Assembly: GCA_035626155.1 (NCBI GenBank)
Contig: DASPOF010000081.1
Span: 1-6,701 of the forward strand
DNA from: DASPOF01 sp035626155
GTDB taxonomy: Bacteria > Desulfobacterota > Binatia > Binatales > Binataceae
Reading direction: 5' to 3'
DNA length: 6,701 nucleotides
A model generated the notes under the pieces. It ran no database searches and was not told the DNA's origin. It saw nothing but the letters and a program-made list of their open reading frames with translations. Below are positions 1-6,687 of the stretch, piece after piece (positions within the stretch are counted from its first letter, which is position 1; the number at the start of each line of letters is the position of its first letter). The position numbers were made by a program, and so were the translations under genes.

Positions 1-38
1 AAGAATTCACTTTCGCCTGGCCGGCGCGCGCCATAAGG

Positions 39-2948
39 GTGAGCGCGACATTGGCCGTAGCGCTCGAACTGGCCTACCTTTTTGCCGACCTCCAGTTGGC
101 GCCTTCGACCGCTGCACGCACGTTCCCGATCCACCTCGCGATGATCACCGCGGCCGCGGCGTTCCCGCTGGCCACGCACAGCCGATGGTTCGGACGCCAT
201 TGGGAACTGTGGGTCTGGATGGGCTGCGCGATGCTGATGGCGGGGATGGCGGCGATCGCGATCATCAACATGCGCTCGGAGCGGCTGTTTTTTTCGGTCC
301 TCCTGGTTCTGCTCGCCGCCGGGGCAACATTTCCATGGACCAAGAACTGGCAGATCTCGCTGGAGCTGACCGGCGTGATTTGTCTCGCCGCCGCATCGTC
401 GGCCGCGCCCGTCTCTTTCTACCAATGGCTTACGATCTGTGTGGCGATCGCGCTGGCGCACTACAGCAATGAACTCTGGGAGCGCAATCGCGCCGAGCTG
501 ACCGAACTCAAGCTTGCCGAGCGCCACGCGCGAGAGAGCGAGGAGGTGCTGCGGCAGGTAATCGAATCCTGTCCTGATCCGATCGCGATCCGACGGCTCT
601 CCGATGGACGTTACATTGTCGTCAATAAGGCCTCCGAATTGACCGGTTACACTACCGAGGAGACCCTGGCCGGCACCCTGGACACCGTCAGGATTTTTGC
701 GGATGAACACGAGCGCCGGGCTTACGAACGAAGGCTGCGCAGACACGGCGTGGTGCGCAACATGGAAGTCCGATTCATGAGGAAGGACGGCACGATCGTG
801 CCGTGCCTGATCTCGGGCGCAGTCGTGGAGCTCAACGGCGAGCAGTGCGTGGTCTCCTTCACGCGCGACATCGCACGCCTCCGGCACGCGGAGCAGAAGG
901 TCAGGGAGAGCGAGGCGGTGCTCAGGAAAATCATCGAGACCTGCCCAGATCCGATTTCCATTAACCTGATTGAGGGCGGCAAGTTCGTTGACGTGAACCC
1001 GGCGTGGGTAGATGCGAACGGTTATGCCCGCGAGGAGATCCTGGGCAAGTCGGCGCTCGAAGTGGGGATATGGGCCGACACCTCTTACCGGGAGGAATTC
1101 CTCAAGCGCCTGCAGGCCGACTCGGTGGTCAAGAACATGGAGATCGAGCTTCGCAGGAAGGACGGAGGCCGCTCTCCCTATCTGATTTCCGGGGTCTTGA
1201 CGGAGCTGGGCGGCAAGCCGTCGATCATATCGATCGGCCGCGACATCACCGAACTCAAGCGGACCGAGCAGGAGCTGCGGGCGGCGCGCGAGGCGGCGCT
1301 GGCGGCAGCGCGCGCCAAGAGCGAATTCCTCTCCAATATGTCGCATGAGATACGCACCCCGATGAACGCGGTGCTGGGGATGGCGGAGCTGTTGTGGGAC
1401 AGCCCGCTCACCCCCGAGCAGCGCCGCTACGTCAACGTGATGAGGGCCAATGGCGATGCGCTCGTCGATCTCATCAACGACATCCTCGATCTCGCCAAGA
1501 TCGAGAGCGGACGGCTGGGCCTGGAGCGGGTCGGCTTCGGCCTCGATGATCTGGTGGACAAGCTCGGCGAGATGATGGGGATTCGCGCCCACGAGAAGGG
1601 GCTCGAACTCGCCATCCGCGTTGCGCCCGGCGTGCCGACGAACCTGATCGGCGACCCGCTCCGCCTTCGCCAGATACTGGTCAACCTGCTGGGCAACGCG
1701 ATCAAGTTCACGGAACACGGCGAGGTGGTGCTTTCGATCGAGCGCGCCGAACCTGCCGATGGAGCCGGCGCGGGCGAGGGCCGCAACGGAGCCAGCGGTG
1801 AAGTTAAGCTGCGCTTCTCCGTGAAGGACACGGGAATCGGAATCGCGAAGGACAAGCTCGGGCTCCTCTTCACCAGTTTCACGCAGGCCGACTCCTCGAC
1901 CTCGCGCACCTTTGGCGGAACGGGGCTGGGACTCGCGATCTCCAAGCGCCTGGCGGAACTCTACGGAGGCAAAATTTCGGTCGAGAGCGAACCAGGCGTA
2001 GGCAGTTGCTTCAGCTTCACCGTATCGCTCGGCGTCGGAGCGCCGCAGGCCAAGGCCGCGCCGAGCGAGGCGGTGAACTTGAGCGGGCTTAAAGTCCTGG
2101 TCGTGGACGATACCGAGATCAATCGCCTCATCCTGAAGGAAATACTCGAACGCGAAGGAGCGTTGGTTTCCGAGGCGCGAAGCGGCGCGGAGGCGCTCGC
2201 CCAGGCAGAGCGGGCGGCCACCGCCGGCGAGCCTTACCAGCTCATCGTGCTCGACTGCCGCATGCCGGAAATGGACGGGATCGAGGTCGCACGGCGTCTC
2301 AAGGCGTCCCACGATGGCGACGGACGCCAGGCACCCGTGGTGGTGATGCTCACGTCCGACGATCTCAGCATCACGCCGGCGCTGCTCGGCGAACTCGGGA
2401 TTCACACCTACCTGGTCAAACCGGTCAGGCGCGCGGAGCTGCTCGATGCGATCGGCCGGTCGCTGGGTGGCGCGAAGGGACTTCAGTCGCCCGCGCAAGG
2501 GCGGCCGCAAGCGGAATTACGCGCGGAGCTTAAGGATCTGCGCATCCTTCTTGCCGACGATTCTCCCGACAATCGCCTCCTGGTCAGCGCCTTCCTGGGA
2601 AAGACCGGATGGAAGCTCGATGAAGCCGAAGATGGCGCCGCCGCGGTCGAGATGTTCAAGGCCGGGAAATACGATCTCGTGCTGATGGATATGCGGATGC
2701 CGGTGATGGACGGGCTGGCGGCGACTAAAGCGATCCGGGAGTGGGAGCGGCAGAACCATCTCGCCCGCACGCCGATAATCGCGCTGACTGCCTCCGTGCT
2801 GCCCGAGACCGTGCACGAATGTCTCGAGGCCGGTTGCGATTCGCACGTGAGCAAGCCGGTCAGCCGAGCCATGCTGTTCAGCGCGATCAACCGGACAGCG
2901 AGACGCCCCGCCGAGGGCGCTTCCCCCGCGCAAAACGCTTCAGCGTAA
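39..2948 (+). CDS. Membrane-bound hybrid histidine kinase, PAS-PAS-HisKA-HATPase-REC-REC (5' end uncertain)
   Basis: Sensor kinase that should autophosphorylate on His and pass the phosphate to its own receiver domains. Numbering from the GTG at 39 (969 aa): hydrophobic residues about 5-142 form five or six membrane segments. A charged, probably helical linker (145-170) leads into PAS1 (about 165-280) and PAS2 (about 289-405). HisKA carries the H-box SHEIRTP with phospho-acceptor H436. HATPase_c has N-box N549/N553, G1 box DTGIGI (597-602) and G2 box GGTGLGL (626-632). REC1 (about 684-808) has D690/D691, phospho-site D739, T772 and K794. REC2 (about 834-955) has D840/D841, D884, T917 and K939. 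No HPt domain follows, so any phosphorelay partner is encoded elsewhere. The stop is TAA at 2946-2948. No Shine-Dalgarno precedes the GTG and the frame is open to base 3, so the true start may lie outside the window. The family call is firm; the signal sensed is unknown. Confidence 0.93.
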   Translation: MSATLAVALELAYLFADLQLAPSTAARTFPIHLAMITAAAAFPLATHSRWFGRHWELWVWMGCAMLMAGMAAIAIINMRSERLFFSVLLVLLAAGATFPWTKNWQISLELTGVICLAAASSAAPVSFYQWLTICVAIALAHYSNELWERNRAELTELKLAERHARESEEVLRQVIESCPDPIAIRRLSDGRYIVVNKASELTGYTTEETLAGTLDTVRIFADEHERRAYERRLRRHGVVRNMEVRFMRKDGTIVPCLISGAVVELNGEQCVVSFTRDIARLRHAEQKVRESEAVLRKIIETCPDPISINLIEGGKFVDVNPAWVDANGYAREEILGKSALEVGIWADTSYREEFLKRLQADSVVKNMEIELRRKDGGRSPYLISGVLTELGGKPSIISIGRDITELKRTEQELRAAREAALAAARAKSEFLSNMSHEIRTPMNAVLGMAELLWDSPLTPEQRRYVNVMRANGDALVDLINDILDLAKIESGRLGLERVGFGLDDLVDKLGEMMGIRAHEKGLELAIRVAPGVPTNLIGDPLRLRQILVNLLGNAIKFTEHGEVVLSIERAEPADGAGAGEGRNGASGEVKLRFSVKDTGIGIAKDKLGLLFTSFTQADSSTSRTFGGTGLGLAISKRLAELYGGKISVESEPGVGSCFSFTVSLGVGAPQAKAAPSEAVNLSGLKVLVVDDTEINRLILKEILEREGALVSEARSGAEALAQAERAATAGEPYQLIVLDCRMPEMDGIEVARRLKASHDGDGRQAPVVVMLTSDDLSITPALLGELGIHTYLVKPVRRAELLDAIGRSLGGAKGLQSPAQGRPQAELRAELKDLRILLADDSPDNRLLVSAFLGKTGWKLDEAEDGAAAVEMFKAGKYDLVLMDMRMPVMDGLAATKAIREWERQNHLARTPIIALTASVLPETVHECLEAGCDSHVSKPVSRAMLFSAINRTARRPAEGASPAQNASA

Positions 2949-3005
2949 CTCAACCGATAACGGGCGTATCGCGAAGGCGGCGGTCCGAGTGCGAATTTTT
3001 TGTTT

Positions 3006-3027
3006 CGGCCCGGCGCGCGCCAGGCCG
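3006..3027 (-). terminator. GC-rich hairpin directly after the ppk1 stop; possible transcript 3' end
   Basis: In the minus-strand transcript this begins 3 nt after the ppk1 stop codon. Arms 3019-3027 and 3006-3014 form a 9-bp stem with one U-G pair around a GCGC loop. On the plus strand the same position is a C-A mismatch, so the hairpin fits the ppk1 transcript better. The tract after it is A-rich (AAACAAAAAA), not U-rich, so it is not a canonical intrinsic terminator. It could be an RNA 3'-end stabiliser or a stop signal aided by Rho. The 82-bp gap between the convergent genes holds no other clear signal; the T6 run at 2996-3001 lacks a good stem before it. Confidence 0.35.
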
Positions 3028-3030
3028 CGG

Positions 3031-5322
3031 TCAAGGCTCGGGCGCTTCGCGCTGCACCGCACGGCGGGCGAAGCCCCTGCGGCGCTTGCGAAGCTTGAGC
3101 GCTTCGTTCTTCCTGCGTTCGACCAGATCGATCAGCGCCTGCTGGCAGTTGCCGCGGCGGTCGGAGCCGCCCAGGCGCACGTAACTCCCATCCGAGTGCA
3201 TCTCCCACGCGCAGCGGTTCGGCGCAAGCTGGAGGTCGAAAATCGCGCGCAGTTCCTTGCGAAGCGCGGGATCCTCGACCGGCACGACGACCTCGACCCG
3301 GCTTTCGAGGTTGCGCTTCATCGCGTCGGCGGACCCGATGAAGTACTCCTCCTGTCCGCCGTTGCGGAAATAAAAGATGCGCCCGTGCTCGAGGAAGCGG
3401 CCGACGGTGCTGACGACGCGCACGCTCTCAGACAGCCGCGCAACGCCGGGACGCAGCGTGCAGGTGTCGCGCACGAGGAGGTCCACCTTCACCCCGGCCT
3501 GCGATGCGCGGTAAAGCGCGCGCGCGACGTCGGCATCCTCGAGCGCGTTCACCTTGAACTGGATGAGCCCCGGCGATGACGGCGAGTGCAGGCCGATCTC
3601 GCGTTCGATCCGCGAAATCAGCGCATTCTTGAGCACCGCGGGCGCGGGCAGGATCTTCCGGTACGATCGCTGCGGCGTGTATCCGGTCGTGAGGTAGTTG
3701 AAGAGCTGCGTCAAGTCCGCGCCGATCGTGTCATCGCAGGTGAGCAGGCCGAAATCGGCGTAGATTCTCGCGGTGCCCGGATGGTAATTGCCCGTGCCGA
3801 TGTGCGCGTAACGGCGAAGCCCGTTGTAGTCCTGGCGCACCACCAGGATCACCTTGCAGTGGGTCTTGAGCCCGACCACCCCGTAGGTGACGTGGATTCC
3901 AAAATCCTCGAGGCGGCTTGCGAACTCGATGTTCGCGGCCTCATCGAAGCGCGCCTTCAACTCGACCACGACTGCGACCTGTTTGCCGTTTCGAGCCGCG
4001 TCGCACAGGTAGCCGATAATCTCGGCGTCGCCCGAGGTGCGATACAGCGTCATCTTGATCGCTCGCACCTTCGGGTCCGCGCTCGCCTCGCGCAGGAACC
4101 GCGCGACCGAGGTCGAGAACGACTCGTAGGGATGCATCAGCAGGAGCGAACCGGTTTCGCGGATGATGTGAAAGATGTTGCGCGTGCTCTGAAGGCGCGG
4201 ATGATCGATGGGGTGATGCGGCGGGTCGTGGAGCGCCGGATTGTCGATCGCCGCAAGCTCCATGAAACTCCGTATCGCGAGCATCCCGTCCACCTCGAAG
4301 ACGTCCTCGCGCTCGTCCAGGCCGAGTTCCGCGGCGAGCATCCCGCGATGCGTCGGGATCATCCCCCGGGCGACCTCCATGCGCACGATCGGGGCGAAAC
4401 GGCGGTCGCGCAGCTCGGATTCAATCAGCGCGAGCAGGTCGTCCGCCTCGTCCTCGTCGCGTTCCGTGTTCGCATTGCGCGTGACGCGGAAAAATTCCCA
4501 CGCCTCGATGGTCATCGCCGGAAACAACAGGTCGAGCGTGTGCGCGATCACGTCATCCAGCGGCACGAAGCGGCTGGAGTCCCCGATGCGCAGAAAACGC
4601 GGGATGCCCATGCCGACCGGCACCTTCACGCGCGCCAGCGATGACTCCGAATCCTCGCGTCCGCGCAGCGTCACGAGCAGGTTCAGCGACAGGTTGGAGA
4701 TGAACGGGAACGGATGCGCAGGGTCCATCGCCTGCGGCGTCATCAGCGGGAAGATGTTGGCGACGTAGTACTCCCGCATCGCCGCCTGCTCCTCGCCGCT
4801 CAATTGCTCGAAGGTGAGAACCTCGATGCCGAAGGCGCGCAGCTTGTCGAGCAGCACGGGCAGAAGCTCGCGCTGCTGGCGCTCGAGCTCGCGCACGATC
4901 ACGTACGCCTCGGCGATCTGCTGCTGCGGGGTGCGGCCGTCCACGGTCAGTTCATGCATCCCGACCGCGGCCTGCTGCTTGAGGCCGCCGATCCGCTTCA
5001 TGAAGAACTCGTCGATGTTCGATGCGGTTATCGCGAGGAACTTGAGCCGTTCCAGCAGCGGATTGCCCTCATCGAGCGCTTCCTCGAAGACCCGGCGGTT
5101 GAATGCGAGCCAGGTTAGCTCGCGGTTGAAGAACAACTCGGGCGATGCGAGGTCGCGGTCGATTCGCGGCGCCGGCGCGCCTTGCCCATCGGGCCGCATG
5201 ACAGGCGCGGCGCCATCGCCGTCAACGATGCGGGCCGCCGGTGTCTGAACCGTAGTGGCGACCGCGGGCGCCTCAGCCGGCGTGCGATCGGCCACCTGGG
5301 AAGATTCGACTTCGCTGCCCAT
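3031..5322 (-). CDS. ppk1: Polyphosphate kinase 1
   Basis: Reversibly transfers the gamma-phosphate of ATP to a growing inorganic polyphosphate chain. PPK1 is usually cytoplasmic or membrane-associated. The protein is 763 aa, longer than the roughly 690 aa typical of the E. coli type. The N-terminal core begins near residue 59 (NRELTWLAFNRRVFEEA at 66-82), with the ATP-site SNIDEFFMKR (N102). The catalytic core has TLYRTS (R428) and ELKARFDEAANIEF (R458), matching the Mg/phosphate-binding arginines. VGLKTHCK (H488) matches the phospho-histidine, and GRFLEHGRIF (H646) the second active-site histidine. Residues 1-58 are Ala/Pro-rich and non-conserved; the last ~45 residues are strongly basic. 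The ATG at 5322 is supported by AAAAGGG 9 nt upstream. It is convergent with the kinase gene and divergent from the MBL gene. No exopolyphosphatase gene is adjacent. No frameshift or missing catalytic residue was seen. Confidence 0.97.
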   Translation of the reverse strand: MGSEVESSQVADRTPAEAPAVATTVQTPAARIVDGDGAAPVMRPDGQGAPAPRIDRDLASPELFFNRELTWLAFNRRVFEEALDEGNPLLERLKFLAITASNIDEFFMKRIGGLKQQAAVGMHELTVDGRTPQQQIAEAYVIVRELERQQRELLPVLLDKLRAFGIEVLTFEQLSGEEQAAMREYYVANIFPLMTPQAMDPAHPFPFISNLSLNLLVTLRGREDSESSLARVKVPVGMGIPRFLRIGDSSRFVPLDDVIAHTLDLLFPAMTIEAWEFFRVTRNANTERDEDEADDLLALIESELRDRRFAPIVRMEVARGMIPTHRGMLAAELGLDEREDVFEVDGMLAIRSFMELAAIDNPALHDPPHHPIDHPRLQSTRNIFHIIRETGSLLLMHPYESFSTSVARFLREASADPKVRAIKMTLYRTSGDAEIIGYLCDAARNGKQVAVVVELKARFDEAANIEFASRLEDFGIHVTYGVVGLKTHCKVILVVRQDYNGLRRYAHIGTGNYHPGTARIYADFGLLTCDDTIGADLTQLFNYLTTGYTPQRSYRKILPAPAVLKNALISRIEREIGLHSPSSPGLIQFKVNALEDADVARALYRASQAGVKVDLLVRDTCTLRPGVARLSESVRVVSTVGRFLEHGRIFYFRNGGQEEYFIGSADAMKRNLESRVEVVVPVEDPALRKELRAIFDLQLAPNRCAWEMHSDGSYVRLGGSDRRGNCQQALIDLVERRKNEALKLRKRRRGFARRAVQREAPEP

Positions 5323-5331
5323 CGGATTTTA

Positions 5332-5338
5332 CCCTTTT
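5332..5338 (-). promoter_or_regulatory. Ribosome binding site of ppk1
   Basis: On the minus strand AAAAGGG lies 9 nt upstream of the ATG at 5322-5320. It supports this start over internal Met42, and so places the poorly conserved N-terminal extension inside the translated protein. Confidence 0.7.
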
Positions 5339-5635
5339 AGTCTATCTCACCGGCCGATTTATGCCGAGTGCGCGGTTTTCCGGGGTCGCGAAGGAGGATC
5401 AGAGGTCTGCCAGGCGGACGATGCGCCTTAAGCGCCCGAACACGCGCAAGCTCGGCCGTGATTTGACCGCTTTTCCAAGCCCGCTTCCCCCCCCAAAAAT
5501 ACCATCGCCGGGCCGCGTACAGATTAACGCGCATGGCGGGTTATTGTAAGGTGGTTAATTTACCCCCGGCGCCGCCTCATGCGGCCGGTCGGGTGTTCCC
5601 ACTGGCGCGCAATCGGGATAAGTTGCCACGTCACG

Positions 5636-5641
5636 AGGAGG
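5636..5641 (+). promoter_or_regulatory. Ribosome binding site of the MBL hydrolase gene
   Basis: A perfect AGGAGG lies 9 nt before the ATG at 5651. It decides the start: the in-frame ATG at 5579 has no such site, and the 24 residues it would add look nothing like the start of an MBL protein. Confidence 0.85.
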
Positions 5642-5650
5642 GCGGCGAGC

Positions 5651-6502
5651 ATGAATTCCTGGAAAATCGGCGATGTGAAAATCACCCGCTTTGTGGAGAC
5701 CGAGGGCGCCTGGAGGGGCACCTGGGTGCTGCCTAATGCGACCGCGGAGAACGTCCTCAAGGAGGCCGACTGGCTGCGCCCGCACTTCGCCGACGACGCC
5801 GGCAATCTCGCGATGAGCATCCACGCGCTCATCCTCGAATCGCAGGGCAAGCGGATCATCGTCGATACCTGCATCGGGAACGACAAGGTCCGGTCCAATC
5901 CGGCTTGGAACAAACTTCAGATCCCGTTCCTCGAGAATCTGCAAGCGGCGGGCTTCACGCGCCATTCGATCGATTGCGTGGTCTGCACGCATCTGCACGT
6001 CGATCACGTCGGATGGAACACAATGCTCGTCGACAACAAATGGCTGCCGACTTTCCCGGCCGCGCGTTACATAATCGGCGGCACCGAGTGGGACTACTGG
6101 TCGAAGTTCGAGGGCAAGGACATGCGCGATCCGGTCGAGGACTCGGTGCGGCCGGTGATCGATGCGGGCCGGGCGGAGCTGGTCGATTCAACCCACCGGA
6201 TTACCAGCGAGGTCTGGCTGGAACCGTCGCCGGGCCACACCCCGGGGCATCATAGCGTCAGGATCTCGTCGGGCGGCCAGGATGCGGTGATAACCGGCGA
6301 CTTGCTGCATCACCCGATTCAGTGCCGCTATCCCGAGTGGGACGACAACTTCGACTCCGACGGTGTGCTCGCGAAAAAGACGCGGCGGGCCTTCTGCGAG
6401 AAGTACGCGGACAGCGGCGTGCTGGTCTTCGGGACGCATTTCGGGACGCCATCGGCGGGCAGGATCGTGCGCAAGGGCGATTCGTTCAGGTTCGTAGTCT
6501 GA
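5651..6502 (+). CDS. MBL-fold metallo-hydrolase, substrate unknown
   Basis: A 283-aa metallo-beta-lactamase-fold hydrolase of the glyoxalase II/lactonase-like group. The fold binds two metals, usually Zn or Fe, and activates water to cut a thioester, lactone or ester bond. The metal ligands are complete. THLHVDHVGW supplies H114, H116, D118 and H119; SPGHTPGHH supplies H196; TGDLLHH supplies D217; FGTHFGTP supplies H263. No signal peptide or membrane segment is visible, so it is probably cytoplasmic. The protein begins MNSWKIGDVKITRFVE, which fits the first beta strands of the fold. Length and motif spacing resemble single-domain members such as N-acyl-homoserine lactonases, but the substrate cannot be read from the sequence. 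The gene stands alone: ppk1 diverges upstream and no gene follows within the window. The stop is TGA at 6500-6502, followed by a probable terminator. Confidence 0.92.
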   Translation: MNSWKIGDVKITRFVETEGAWRGTWVLPNATAENVLKEADWLRPHFADDAGNLAMSIHALILESQGKRIIVDTCIGNDKVRSNPAWNKLQIPFLENLQAAGFTRHSIDCVVCTHLHVDHVGWNTMLVDNKWLPTFPAARYIIGGTEWDYWSKFEGKDMRDPVEDSVRPVIDAGRAELVDSTHRITSEVWLEPSPGHTPGHHSVRISSGGQDAVITGDLLHHPIQCRYPEWDDNFDSDGVLAKKTRRAFCEKYADSGVLVFGTHFGTPSAGRIVRKGDSFRFVV

Positions 6503-6522
6503 TCGCGCCTTTCCTTTCCCTG

Positions 6523-6544
6523 CCTCCGCACTCCTTTGCGGGGG
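6523..6544 (+). repeat. Hairpin copy 1 downstream of the MBL gene
   Basis: CCTCCGC (6523-6529) pairs with GCGGGGG (6538-6544) across an 8-nt loop, giving 7 bp including one G-T pair. Its right arm shares TTGCGGGGGAA with the second hairpin 42 bases further on, so the two look like diverged copies of one element. Confidence 0.55.
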
Positions 6545-6560
6545 AACGCCCCTTTTTTTT
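6541..6560 (+). terminator. Probable intrinsic terminator of the MBL hydrolase gene
   Basis: GGGG (6541-6544), loop AACG, CCCC (6549-6552), then an uninterrupted T8 (6553-6560), starting 38 nt after the stop codon. The stem is short but all G-C and the U tract is strong. The stem shares its left arm with hairpin copy 1, so the two folds compete. Confidence 0.55.
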
Positions 6561-6561
6561 C

Positions 6562-6589
6562 CTTCCCCCGCGTTTCGTTGCGGGGGAAG
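6562..6589. repeat. Hairpin copy 2, perfect 10-bp inverted repeat
   Basis: CTTCCCCCGC (6562-6571) and GCGGGGGAAG (6580-6589) pair perfectly around the 8-nt loop GTTTCGTT. No T tract follows on the plus strand, and on the minus strand the following bases are GGAAAAAAAA. By itself it is therefore not an intrinsic terminator in either direction. It resembles a short interspersed palindromic element. Confidence 0.65.
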
Positions 6590-6619
6590 CGACTGTCTTG
6601 TGAGTCAAAGGATCGGGCG

Positions 6620-6687
6620 CGTTGCCCACAGGGTCCACAGGCGATGGGATCGCCCGAAGCGTCCCGCCTGTGGACTTGTGGGCAACG
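6620..6687. repeat. Long near-perfect inverted repeat (22 paired bases, 21-nt spacer)
   Basis: The outer arms 6620-6630 and 6677-6687 are perfectly complementary over 11 bp. The inner arms 6633-6643 and 6665-6675 match over another 11 bp. Only GG (6631-6632) opposite T (6676) breaks the stem. The spacer 6644-6664 could add a weak GGA/TCC extension. Each arm carries two CCACA/CCCACA-type motifs. No coding sequence overlaps it, and no T tract follows on either strand. It could be a dispersed palindromic repeat, a protein-binding site or a structured RNA; the sequence alone does not decide. Confidence 0.75.

Larger units (their letters stand above)
5323..5650. other. Divergent intergenic region between ppk1 and the MBL hydrolase gene
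   Basis: These 328 bp must carry the promoters of both divergent genes, and hold no gene I can support. Visible landmarks are a C8A5 tract at 5487-5499, an AT-richer patch at about 5521-5562, and a 5-bp hairpin with a CTCAT loop at 5571-5585. On the minus strand TACAAT (5548-5543) is one base from the -10 consensus but has no -35 partner. On the plus strand TTGACC (5463-5468) resembles a -35 but has no -10 at proper spacing. I saw no Pho-box-like direct repeat. Promoter positions therefore stay unassigned. Confidence 0.6.

Noticed and set aside
2955..2971. CGATA/TATCG hairpin after the kinase stop as its terminator
   Set aside because: The stem is only 5 bp and is followed by about 24 non-T bases before the T6 run at 2996, so it does not form an intrinsic terminator.
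2483..3208. A 241-residue minus-strand open frame spanning the end of the kinase gene, the gap and the end of ppk1
   Set aside because: It overlaps two firm genes, has no ribosome binding site or domain, and its Arg/Ser/Ala-rich composition is typical of a shadow frame.
3586..4644. A 352-residue open frame antisense to ppk1
   Set aside because: It lies wholly inside the well-supported ppk1 gene on the opposite strand. The protein is Arg/His/Val-rich with no recognisable domain, as expected for a complement frame of GC-rich coding DNA.
5463..5500. TTGACC as a sigma-70 -35 element for the MBL gene
   Set aside because: At 16-18 bp spacing the -10 position falls in the C tract; the nearest AT-rich hexamers are more than 25 bp away.
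5337..5534. A 65-codon minus-strand open frame just upstream of ppk1, possible leader peptide
   Set aside because: No Shine-Dalgarno precedes its ATG, no recognisable motif is present, and its composition looks like translated non-coding DNA. Its stop overlapping the ppk1 ribosome binding site is suggestive but not enough.
5579..5650. Longer N-terminus for the MBL hydrolase starting at the ATG at 5579
   Set aside because: No ribosome binding site precedes 5579, while AGGAGG sits 9 nt before the ATG at 5651, where the recognisable protein begins.
5555..6007. A 150-residue minus-strand open frame opposite the MBL hydrolase
   Set aside because: It is the complement of a strongly supported gene with intact catalytic motifs; no domain or ribosome binding site supports it.
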